Below, piece after piece: positions 7,601-14,129 of a stretch of 32,981 nucleotides of DNA. This DNA is from Erysipelotrichaceae bacterium (GTDB lineage: Bacteria > Bacillota_I > Bacilli_A > Erysipelotrichales > Erysipelotrichaceae). A program made the position numbers and the translations under genes. The stretch spans positions 1-32,981 of the forward strand of contig JAHHRC010000006.1 of the NCBI GenBank assembly GCA_020026035.1. The letters run 5' to 3'. Position 1 is the stretch's first letter. The number at the start of each line of letters is the position of its first letter. The notes beneath the pieces were generated by a model. The model was not told where the DNA came from and made no database searches. It saw only the letters and a program-made list of their open reading frames with translations.

Positions 7601-8741
7601 TCAGGATGCTTACCTGGCGTGTTTGATTGGTCAATTTGTAAATCATAAATATCCATGTATTAAGTTTGGCGAAAAACTAGAATTCGATGCTGTGAAAGAT
7701 GATATTACATCACGCAAGGAGCAAGCTACTGCAGAAAGCGAAAAAAAGAAATCGCTTGAAGGATTCATTGTGAATCAAATGAATGCCAATAAAAAAATCG
7801 ATAGGGAAACGGGTGAAGTATTCTGGTCTGGTCAAGAGCAGTTGGATTATGTTCAAAAGATATTTGGCTTTAAGGATTACTTCTATAACTATCAAGCAAG
7901 AGATAATGATGGAAAACTATTTAACGCAACCATTTATTCTGCAGGTGACAAGAATGCAAAGGTACCAATGAAGAATGATATGGATGTGGAAAAGTATGGT
8001 GGTTATGGAAGCTTGGAAACAGCTTGTGGAATTGTCATTAAGGGCTTAAAGAAGTCGGGTAAAAAGGTTAAGCAAGAAGAAGTAGTAATGACATTGCCTG
8101 TCATGTACGCAAACTTGGATGATGAAGAAATCAAACAGTATGCAAAAGACACTTTAAGCCTCGAGCAAGTTGTAGGGGTCGGAAGAAGAATCATGCTTGG
8201 ACAAACCTTTATTGTGGATGGTTGTCTATATTCGATGTCTTCTGCTACGGAGTGGAGACTACGTGAGCCAATCTTCGTGGATGACCGATATAAAAAAGCA
8301 CTGTATGCAGTAGATCATAAATATGTGGATGTGACAGAGGGAGATCTGGCTGAAGCGTTGTTAGAACTGTTGAAAAAGACATATCAAAGAATTCCTACAC
8401 TACGAAATAAAGTGGCGAGGGTAATATCGTTTAATTCTGGCGTTGAAGAAAATAAATGCAAAAAAATGAACTTGTTTGATGATAGCGAAGAAAGCAATGA
8501 AGTACTTGGAATGGCAAGGGTTAAGTTATCGAAGTTAGGAAAGAAAGAGTTAAAGATTGCAATTTCTGATCTAATGACAAACTTAACTTCAAGTAGTTGT
8601 GATTTACGAATAGGGGATTATCCTCCGATAAAAAGCTTTGCTAGAATGAAGAACAAAACACTATATCTAAATGAGTCAGCATTTGTATTTACTTCACCTT
8701 CAGGAATTTACATCAAAAAAACAAAAGGAACGGACTTATGA
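4611..8741 (+). CDS. cas9: CRISPR-associated endonuclease Cas9 (type II-A)
   Basis: 1376 residues from the ATG at 4611, chosen because GAGGGAG lies 6 bases upstream and the protein then begins as other Cas9 do, shortly before YSIGLDIG; an ATG at 4593 would add six residues. RuvC-I has D14, followed by an Arg-rich bridge helix at about 58-85, the REC lobe, RuvC-II with E782 (IEFAREEG), the HNH domain with H866 (VDHILPQ), RuvC-III with H996 and D999 (AHHAQDAYL), and a C-terminal PAM-interacting region ending near SPSGIY. All positions equivalent to SpCas9 D10, E762, H840, H983 and D986 are present, so both nuclease sites appear intact. Length, the csn2 gene and the tracrRNA structure place it in type II-A. 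The PAM cannot be deduced. Its stop overlaps the cas1 start (ATGA). Confidence 0.98.
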   Translation: MDEKKNVAYSIGLDIGTSSVGWAVVDENTKLLKKGKNHLWGYDIFPSANTAKQRRLQRGARRRYTRRRQRIHLLQDFCTPMIAPVDPLFFKRLDNSYLVAEDHLGDLNTESILFVNGGLSDQKVYEEYPTIYHLRHELMNKTDKCDPRLVYLALHHIVKYRGNFLYEGQSFQDLAKESDIQNRLHDIFEYLQEQHGWELDCVSIEQYVRILDSSELRGKEKIEEVKKLVPSQKVEKVKKSRKGITVDDEEKVLVAITKLIIGYKGDLGLIFKHEFDPKTKGSLKFSDKDIEDKLQTLEAILGDDYDILMEIQSIYSYFVLQDILRESKDQTISSAMISLYEKHQRDLELLKKALKNDEKAKKTILGKGGSYDLYVNHSKDKSQDDLIKDIKEVLAGNSSVAALKILEENDENFLPKQRTSKNGAIPYQLHENELIQIVKNQGKYYPCLLENLSKLQQLVNFRIPYYVGPLNTDATNAWLVLNDENDHEAIRPWNLEEKIDVEKTAELFIRRMTNHCTYLLAEDAMPKNSIAYGRFNLYNELNKVRINGELKFKDCRLKDRVVNDLFLKNDTVTEAKLINYLYGPQDNEENNDNEDKNIVDVTGLQGDKKFNSSLKVERDFRKIFGEEFDAHLEDIEKIIEYLSIYKDKKIIERRLRKEMPYLEEKGWLSAISNKRYSGFGNLSYRVVNELKCKGGQEQTILELMENTTMNFMQILHKPKYGFEDIIKRENETYFEEHQVSYRNQVDELAGSPAIKRGIIQSIRIVEDIVKYFGKEPKEIFIEFAREEGEKTRTKSRKTQLKKKFNDKEKKDLPDELLAKLRAELNEASESDLQDERKYLYFLQAGKCLYSQETLVYANLQKYQVDHILPQCYIKDDSIENKALVKSSENQHKGDSLLLGGEKIEANRGFWRCLKEHGLMSEKKFYNLTRYAISDGEKVGFIARQLVETRQISVHVKNILQSMYKETDVLTVHASLSSEYRHREELYKIRGLNHAHHAQDAYLACLIGQFVNHKYPCIKFGEKLEFDAVKDDITSRKEQATAESEKKKSLEGFIVNQMNANKKIDRETGEVFWSGQEQLDYVQKIFGFKDYFYNYQARDNDGKLFNATIYSAGDKNAKVPMKNDMDVEKYGGYGSLETACGIVIKGLKKSGKKVKQEEVVMTLPVMYANLDDEEIKQYAKDTLSLEQVVGVGRRIMLGQTFIVDGCLYSMSSATEWRLREPIFVDDRYKKALYAVDHKYVDVTEGDLAEALLELLKKTYQRIPTLRNKVARVISFNSGVEENKCKKMNLFDDSEESNEVLGMARVKLSKLGKKELKIAISDLMTNLTSSSCDLRIGDYPPIKSFARMKNKTLYLNESAFVFTSPSGIYIKKTKGTDL

Positions 8742-9619
8742 CATGGAGAACTGTAGTAGTTACAGGTCATGCGCATTTAAGTTTGAAGAATAAATTCTTA
8801 GTTGTTCGTAAGGAAAGTGTATCTCAGATTCATATATCTGAGATACATACCCTTATGATTGATTCGACAACTGTCACAATGTCCACTGCATTAATGAATG
8901 AGTTACTGAAATCGAAAGTGAAACTGATTGTTTGTGATGAGTTACATAATCCTGCGATGGAGGTGACTCCGTACTATGGAGCTTTTAATACTTCGAAGAT
9001 GGTATTAGAACAATTCGCTTGGGATCAGAATGTTTGTGGTGAGCTGTGGAAGTCTGTTGTGAAATTCAAGATACATTATCAGGCGGAGATGTTGAAAGAT
9101 TACCAACACTTCGAAGAGCATGAAAAGTTGGTGTCTTATGAGAATGATGTTGTGTCTCATGATTTGACGAATCGTGAAGGTCATGCGGCAAAGGTGTATT
9201 TTAATGCGTTATTCGGAACTGATTTTTCTCGGAAAGATGAAATTAATTTGAATGCGTTTTTAAACTATGGATATACGATTTTGTTGTCTACATTTAATAA
9301 GGAAATTGTGAAATGTGGTTATGTAACACAGATTGGTATCCATCATATCGGGCAAACGAATCCGTTTAATCTTTCCTGTGATTTAATTGAACCATTTCGT
9401 CCTATTGTGGATGATTTGGCACTTCAATATGATCAAATTGAATTTGGTATGAAGGAACGACTGCAACTTGTTGGTCTTCTTGATACGAAGATACGATACC
9501 AAGGGAAAGAACAGTATTTATCGAACGTTATTTCAATTTATGTGTCTAAAGTTCTGGCGAATCTAACGGCAGGAATTGTAGATGAGAGTTTGTTTGTTTA
9601 TGAAAGAATTAAGATCTAG
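8738..9619 (+). CDS. cas1: CRISPR-associated endonuclease/integrase Cas1 (type II)
   Basis: 293 residues, normal for type II Cas1. With Cas2 it forms the integrase that inserts new spacers at the leader end of the array. The catalytic metal ligands are visible as E148 (NREGHAAK), the His of IGIHHIG (202/203) and E218 (LIEPFRP). The N-terminal beta domain contains the usual segment ending in LHNPAMEVTPYYG. The ATG overlaps the cas9 stop by four bases, so translation is coupled. The 3' end overlaps the likely start of cas2. Confidence 0.97.
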   Translation: MTWRTVVVTGHAHLSLKNKFLVVRKESVSQIHISEIHTLMIDSTTVTMSTALMNELLKSKVKLIVCDELHNPAMEVTPYYGAFNTSKMVLEQFAWDQNVCGELWKSVVKFKIHYQAEMLKDYQHFEEHEKLVSYENDVVSHDLTNREGHAAKVYFNALFGTDFSRKDEINLNAFLNYGYTILLSTFNKEIVKCGYVTQIGIHHIGQTNPFNLSCDLIEPFRPIVDDLALQYDQIEFGMKERLQLVGLLDTKIRYQGKEQYLSNVISIYVSKVLANLTAGIVDESLFVYERIKI

Positions 9620-9929
9620 ATATATGAGGATGATTGTGTTTTTTGATTTACCTTCGATTACGAGCACGGATAAGAGGAACTATCGGAAGTTTCGTAAGTT
9701 TCTAATTGAAAACGGTTATTTGATGATGCAAGAATCTGTTTATTGTAAGTTATTGACGAACTATGGTGCATGTCAACTTGAAGTGGATCATATAAGAAGG
9801 AATAAACCTCCTGCTGGATTAGTTCAATGTTTACAGATTACGGAAAAACAATATGCATCGATTAAATATATTTGTGGGGAAGCAAAGTTTGATAAGGTTA
9901 ATACAACGGATAGGGTGATCTTGTTATGA
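9582..9929 (+). CDS. cas2: CRISPR-associated protein Cas2 (type II-A)
   Basis: Up to 115 residues. The ferredoxin-like fold opens with MRMIVFFDLPS and continues with YRKFRKFLIENGYLMMQESVYCKL, the diagnostic Cas2 core; the Asp of FFDLP is the conserved acidic residue. Cas2 bridges two Cas1 dimers in the spacer-integration complex. Start choice: the ATG at 9582 has AGGA at 9571-9574 with 7-base spacing but overlaps cas1 by 38 bases; ATGs at 9600 and 9624 have weak sites, although the last gives a more canonical N-terminus. The stop overlaps the csn2 ATG (ATGA). Confidence 0.95.
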   Translation: MRVCLFMKELRSRYMRMIVFFDLPSITSTDKRNYRKFRKFLIENGYLMMQESVYCKLLTNYGACQLEVDHIRRNKPPAGLVQCLQITEKQYASIKYICGEAKFDKVNTTDRVILL

Positions 9930-10609
9930 AGGCGAAGATATACGGAATTGACACTAGTTTGGACTTTAGTGATGGAGATATTGCATTATTGAATATCCAT
10001 AACAAAGAGCTATATCGAAAGCTATGCGAGTTTATGTTGTTTCGTTTAAATGAAGATGATAACGAGTTTGTCATACTGGATGAACAGAATGAAAGAATCA
10101 AAAGCAAAAATATCTTATATATCAATGATTTGCTTGAATTTCAACTTGATAACAATAAAGTTTTAAAGGCAATCATAAAAAGATATATGTCTTTTGTGTC
10201 GATGGACAATGAGTTCAAAGAACGTCAAAATGCAATTTATAACAAATTGCTTGAACCGTTTCTCGATGAAATGAATCTTCTTGAAGTCGATTATGAATAT
10301 AAAAGGGAACTATCTGATGAATTTTTCAAAAAGATACCATGTATAAGTTACGATATCGCATCTGATGTTCCACTAGATGAGAAACTAATTTCAGTTATAA
10401 AACTTTATGGTGAACTATTTGACACAAAATGCGTTATTATTAATAAGGCAGTTCCATTTCTTAAAGCAAATGAGCTTGAGAAAATTAAGGAATTCATTAA
10501 GTATCGGAAGATACCTGTTATTTTTATAGATTATTTGGATGAAGACGAGGTAGCGATCGTCCCAAATATAGTAGTAGATGAAGAATACGGAGTATATTCA
10601 TTACATTAG
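9926..10609 (+). CDS. csn2: Type II-A CRISPR adaptation protein Csn2
   Basis: 227 residues, the size of canonical Csn2, and located where csn2 always lies, between cas2 and the array. Csn2 forms a tetrameric ring that slides on DNA ends and is needed for spacer acquisition. The sequence is acidic with alternating helices; similarity is mainly by context plus motifs such as the start (YGIDTSLDFSDGDIALLNIHNKELYRKL), the helical middle, and the end KIPVIFIDYLDEDE. The stop codon is only 13 bases before the first repeat, so the leader must overlap the 3' end of this gene. Base composition is a little more AT-rich than neighbours. Confidence 0.9.
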   Translation: MKAKIYGIDTSLDFSDGDIALLNIHNKELYRKLCEFMLFRLNEDDNEFVILDEQNERIKSKNILYINDLLEFQLDNNKVLKAIIKRYMSFVSMDNEFKERQNAIYNKLLEPFLDEMNLLEVDYEYKRELSDEFFKKIPCISYDIASDVPLDEKLISVIKLYGELFDTKCVIINKAVPFLKANELEKIKEFIKYRKIPVIFIDYLDEDEVAIVPNIVVDEEYGVYSLH

Positions 10610-10622
10610 GTTTAGATTTGAG
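10610..10622 (+). promoter_or_regulatory. CRISPR leader end with ATTTGAG anchor
   Basis: ATTTGAG (10616-10622) abuts the first repeat. It is the leader-anchoring motif known to direct Cas1-Cas2 integration in type II-A systems such as Streptococcus thermophilus. Only 13 bases separate csn2 and the array, so the array promoter is either inside csn2 or the array depends on operon read-through. No convincing promoter is visible in the csn2 end; a TATATT at 10592 lacks a good -35. Confidence 0.75.
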
Positions 10623-11717
10623 GTTTTCGAGTTATGTTAAACCTAATGGTAGCGATACAGAAGATAATGTGCAGACGGTTGAAAAGGCGTTTTCGAGTTA
10701 TGTTAAACCTAATGGTAGCGATACTGGTAGTCCGAACGGAAACGAAAAAGAGAAGTTTTCGAGTTATGTTAAACCTAATGGTAGCGATACCACCGTTTTT
10801 GTTTGTGAGTACGAGTGAGATGTTTTCGAGTTATGTTAAACCTAATGGTAGCGATACTATATGACAGTTTTAGGTTATGATGTACGTGTTTTCGAGTTAT
10901 GTTAAACCTAATGGTAGCGATACATTGGCAATAGGCGTTTGCGTTTATCTTGTGTTTTCGAGTTATGTTAAACCTAATGGTAGCGATACTGCAACGCTCT
11001 CTACATTTCGTGCCTTGTAGTTTTCGAGTTATGTTAAACCTAATGGTAGCGATACAGTTTGTGTGGGCTTGTTAGTATTTCTGAAGTTTTCGAGTTATGT
11101 TAAACCTAATGGTAGCGATACTAATCAGTTTGAGTATATAGTTAATACTTATGTTTTCGAGTTATGTTAAACCTAATGGTAGCGATACAACTTCATAAAT
11201 TTAGGCATGGAAGTTATAGTTTTCGAGTTATGTTAAACCTAATGGTAGCGATACCCATAATAAAAATATGGATACTTTGAGCCAGTTTTCGAGTTATGTT
11301 AAACCTAATGGTAGCGATACAAAGTTGTATGGAAAATTAGAGGACTAGATAGTTTTCGAGTTATGTTAAACCTAATGGTAGCGATACAGAAGATAATGTA
11401 CAAACGGTTGAAAAGGCGTTTTCGAGTTATGTTAAACCTAATGGTAGCGATACTTCCAGCCTTTACACACCAATGTTCTGTGTGTTTTCGAGTTATGTTA
11501 AACCTAATGGTAGCGATACTAACTACAAGTGCCAAAGTTTGTAAAAGCTGTTTTCGAGTTATGTTAAACCTAATGGTAGCGATACTGAGCCGTAGCGGAG
11601 CGTTAGCGGAGCGGAGTTTTCGAGTTATGTTAAACCTAATGGTAGCGATACCAATACGTGACAGAACGTGACGAGTTAAACGTTTTCGAGTTATGTTAAA
11701 CCTAATGGTAGGAATAC
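10623..11717 (+). CRISPR. Type II-A CRISPR array, 17 repeats and 16 spacers
   Basis: The 36-bp repeat begins GTTTTCGAGTTATG and ends TGGTAGCGATAC. Repeats start at 10623, 10689, 10755, 10822, 10888, 10954, 11020, 11086, 11153, 11219, 11285, 11352, 11418, 11484, 11550, 11616 and 11682. Spacers are 30 bp, except spacers 3, 8 and 11 with 31 bp. The first 16 repeats look identical; the last has two changes near its end (GGAATAC instead of GCGATAC), marking the trailer end and confirming that csn2 is on the leader side. The repeat strand pairs with the tracrRNA, so crRNAs are read from the plus strand. Spacers 1 and 12 are near-identical. Confidence 0.99.
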
Positions 11718-11796
11718 TAGGTTATTGTTGTGATCTTGTGTGTTTTGTGAAGTGAAGTATTTTGATGTTGTTGTATGTAGAGCTACTAATGCAATT

Positions 11797-11823
11797 GGAG
11801 GCATATTATGTGCCTTCTTTTTT
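11797..11823 (+). terminator. Probable terminator downstream of the CRISPR array
   Basis: GGAGGCA (11797-11803) pairs with TGCCTTC (11811-11817), one G-T pair, followed by six T. It lies 80 bases past the last repeat and probably ends pre-crRNA transcription. Confidence 0.75.
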
Positions 11824-11937
11824 GTTTGGTGAATCGTTGTATTTGTTGTTTTTGTGTGTACTTTTATGATTGTGTGATTGTTGAGCGGTTATTTTGTTAG
11901 TTGGTTGGATTGGTGGTTTGAGGGTGTGTTTGAGATG
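11824..11937. other. Intergenic stretch, G/T-rich, nothing recognised
   Basis: Between the array terminator and the iron-operon promoter the plus strand is strikingly rich in G and T with few C. I see no open reading frame with a ribosome site, no repeat remnant and no hairpin here. Confidence 0.6.
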
Positions 11938-11978
11938 TTGACAAGGAAGTTAAACAGTGCTAACTTCGTAATAGTTAG
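11938..11978 (+). promoter_or_regulatory. Promoter and candidate operator of the iron-uptake operon
   Basis: TTGACA (11938-11943) and an extended -10 TG-C-TAACTT (11958-11966) are 17 bases apart. An inverted repeat GAAGTTA (11946-11952) / TAACTTC (11961-11967) spans the promoter, its right half covering the -10. A second one, CTAACT (11960-11965) / AGTTAG (11973-11978), overlaps the start site. This looks like a repressor operator. An iron- or metal-responsive regulator is the obvious guess, but the sequence does not match a classical Fur box well. Confidence 0.6.
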
Positions 11979-12006
11979 TTATGTCTAATTTGTGAAAGGG
12001 GGACAT

Positions 12007-13392
12007 ATGAAAAAGAGTTTGAAGATTCTTGTGGCGGCTTTGATTTGTGTGTTGAGTTTACAAATTGATGTGTTTGCTAAGGGAAAGAAAGAGTCTTTTG
12101 AGAACTGGGAAGCGGTTGCGATGGCGATGGCGGTGCAGTTTGATGGGGCGATTGAAGATATTCAAAAGGATGCATATAAAGATGCATATAAGCATATGAA
12201 TTCCGCTTACTTTGATTATTACGAGGTGCAGGGGTTTGAAAAGAATGTCATGGCATTTATTTCAAATGATCGTGTTCGTCATATTGAAGGGACTTTCTCA
12301 GATATTAAACATGGGTTATTAGGGAATGTTTCTGTTGAGAAAGAAACGTTATTAAAGGAAGTTGAATTGTTGAAAGTGAAGGTCTATCGCGATGCGATGG
12401 TGCTTGATGCGGTTGTTGGGAAATCGAGTGATGACTTTGTTGGGGTGAAGGTCTATGGTGATCCTTCTAATATTCCAAGTATTGTCATTGAAGAGGCTAA
12501 GGCGCAGGGAATTTCGATTGCGGCGTTATCTGAAGATGTAATGCTTGAAGAAGGAGATTCGAGTGCGCGGAATTGGCAGGTGTTTACGATTGCCTTTGGA
12601 CTGTTGTTGCGAGAGGGGTTAGAAGCCATTCTTGTTGTGGTTGCGATTGTGACCTATTTGATTAAGACCGGAAATAAGCATTTGTGTAAGGCGGTGTATA
12701 CCGGTGTTTGGGCTGCGGTTGGTTGTAGTATTTTGGTTGCTTTAGCACTGCAGTTCGTGATTTCGAATGCCGGTTTAGCTGGAGAGTTGATTGAAGGCTT
12801 TACGATGTTTATTGCCGTGATTGTGTTGTTCCATGTGAGTAACTGGATGTTATCAAAGTCGGAAGCGGAAGAGTGGAAAGAATATATTGATGGCATGGTA
12901 AGTGAGTCGGTGGATACGAATTCGAAGAAGACGTTGGTGTTTGCGGCATTCTTAGCGGTGTTTAGAGAAGGGGCAGAGCTGATTCTTTTCTACAAGGCAA
13001 GCTTTACGAGTGGTATGAACAATCCGAAGTACATTGTGTATGGAATTGTTTGTGGGGCTTTGGTGCTAGCGATTATTTGGATTCTATTTAGATACTTCAC
13101 AGTGAAGTTACCGTTGAAGCCGTTCTTCTATTTCACTTCGATCTTGTTATTCCTGATGTGTATTTCCTTTATGGGAAAAGGCGTTGTGGAATTGACCGAA
13201 GGAAATGTGATTGTTGGTCGTACGACAATTCCAGCGATGCATGGATTTAGTTTCCCATTATTGAGTATTTATGATCGAGCGGAGACGTTGATTCCACAGC
13301 TTATGTTAGTGGTTGCGACGATTGCGGTGTTTGTGAATCATCACAAGAGTGTTAAGGCAAGTCGTAAAAAGCTTTCGAAAGAGAGTCATTAA
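12007..13392 (+). CDS. FTR1-family high-affinity iron permease
   Basis: 461 residues from the ATG at 12007, preceded by AAAGGGGGA (11995-12003). A signal peptide (to about A24, DVFA-KG) is followed by a roughly 170-residue extracytoplasmic domain and then about seven membrane helices. Two REGxE iron-binding motifs are present: REGLE (202-206) in the first helix and REGAE (320-324) in the fourth, both essential in characterised FTR1/EfeU/FetM proteins. It should carry iron across the cytoplasmic membrane. It heads the operon; the P19-like gene follows after 53 bases that contain a hairpin. Similarity to FetM of FetMP systems rests on the long N-terminal domain and the neighbours. Confidence 0.93.
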   Translation: MKKSLKILVAALICVLSLQIDVFAKGKKESFENWEAVAMAMAVQFDGAIEDIQKDAYKDAYKHMNSAYFDYYEVQGFEKNVMAFISNDRVRHIEGTFSDIKHGLLGNVSVEKETLLKEVELLKVKVYRDAMVLDAVVGKSSDDFVGVKVYGDPSNIPSIVIEEAKAQGISIAALSEDVMLEEGDSSARNWQVFTIAFGLLLREGLEAILVVVAIVTYLIKTGNKHLCKAVYTGVWAAVGCSILVALALQFVISNAGLAGELIEGFTMFIAVIVLFHVSNWMLSKSEAEEWKEYIDGMVSESVDTNSKKTLVFAAFLAVFREGAELILFYKASFTSGMNNPKYIVYGIVCGALVLAIIWILFRYFTVKLPLKPFFYFTSILLFLMCISFMGKGVVELTEGNVIVGRTTIPAMHGFSFPLLSIYDRAETLIPQLMLVVATIAVFVNHHKSVKASRKKLSKESH

Positions 13393-13400
13393 TTTGATTT

Positions 13401-13419
13401 AAACAATGAGACATTGTTT
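13401..13419 (+). promoter_or_regulatory. Intergenic hairpin between FTR1 and P19 genes
   Basis: AAACAATG (13401-13408) and CATTGTTT (13412-13419) form a perfect 8-bp stem with a 3-base loop and no T-run. It may stabilise or process the mRNA ahead of the AGGAGG (13433-13438) of the next gene. Confidence 0.55.
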
Positions 13420-13445
13420 GAATAAACATTTTAGGAGGAAAAGAA

Positions 13446-14129
13446 ATGAACAAAATGAAAAAGGCTATTTCAGCTTTCGTGTTGGCTGGAATGCTTACAA
13501 GCTTAGCTGCTTGTAATGAAGCAACAGATGATATGAAAGCACCTGTTGAAGAAGAAACACCAATGCAAGAAACTGCACCTGTAGAAGAAAGTGAAGAGCT
13601 TGTTGAAGCGGAACTTCCTGGTGAAAGTGGATTTGCGGAAATTAGTATCGGTGAGGAACAAATCGTTGGTCCATTCAAGGTGGCTGCGGTGTATTTCCAA
13701 GCAGTGGATATGTATCCTGCTGGTAAGAATCCAAGCAAAGAAGAATCTGATCTTCACTTAGAAGCGGATATTCACCTATTGGATGACTTTGCAGTGCAAT
13801 ACGGATTTGGTTCTGGCGAGGATATCTGGCCTGCTTACTTAACCGTGAACTATGAAGTTGTAAATGATAAGAACGAAACAGTTGCGGAAGGTAGCTTCAT
13901 GCCTATGAATGCGGACGATGGTCCTCACTATGGATGTAATGTGAAGAAGGGTCTATTGAATGTAGGTCACTACACATTGAAGTTGACAATTCTTCCACCA
14001 ACGGATTACCTATTACACATCGATGATGAAACAGGTGTTCCTGCGAAGGAAGGTGCGAAGGCATACTTCGAAACGCAAAAGGTTGAATTCGACTGGGATT
14101 ACACAGGGGAACAATTAGTAAACGAATAA
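13446..14129 (+). CDS. P19/Tpd-family (FetP-like) iron-binding lipoprotein
   Basis: 227 residues. A lipoprotein signal with lipobox LAAC (C23) is followed by an acidic linker rich in Glu and Pro (about 28-60) that would tether the domain to the membrane. The Fe2+ transport protein domain (PF10634) spans about 65-220: VAAVYFQAVDMYPAG, HLEADIH (H104, E106, H110), FMPM (151-154), GPHYG (H161) and H191. These match the His, Met and Glu metal ligands of Campylobacter P19 and Treponema Tp34. It should bind Cu/Fe and deliver iron to the FTR1 permease. A Cys replaces the usual small residue after GPHYG. A strong hairpin follows the stop. Confidence 0.93.
   Translation: MNKMKKAISAFVLAGMLTSLAACNEATDDMKAPVEEETPMQETAPVEESEELVEAELPGESGFAEISIGEEQIVGPFKVAAVYFQAVDMYPAGKNPSKEESDLHLEADIHLLDDFAVQYGFGSGEDIWPAYLTVNYEVVNDKNETVAEGSFMPMNADDGPHYGCNVKKGLLNVGHYTLKLTILPPTDYLLHIDDETGVPAKEGAKAYFETQKVEFDWDYTGEQLVNE

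Noticed and set aside
11321..11351. Spacer 11 as self-targeting: a 13-nt match to 911-923.
   Set aside because: A 13-nt match between some spacer and 33 kb of AT-rich DNA is expected by chance, and the match does not extend through the seed end.
10618..11671. Several open frames of 66-102 codons with repeating peptide units across the CRISPR array.
   Set aside because: They are translations of the CRISPR repeat (66-bp period is a multiple of three) and have no ribosome sites; they are not genes.
11938..11978. Classical Fur box upstream of FTR1.
   Set aside because: The inverted repeats do not resemble the GATAAT-type 19-bp consensus closely enough to name the regulator.
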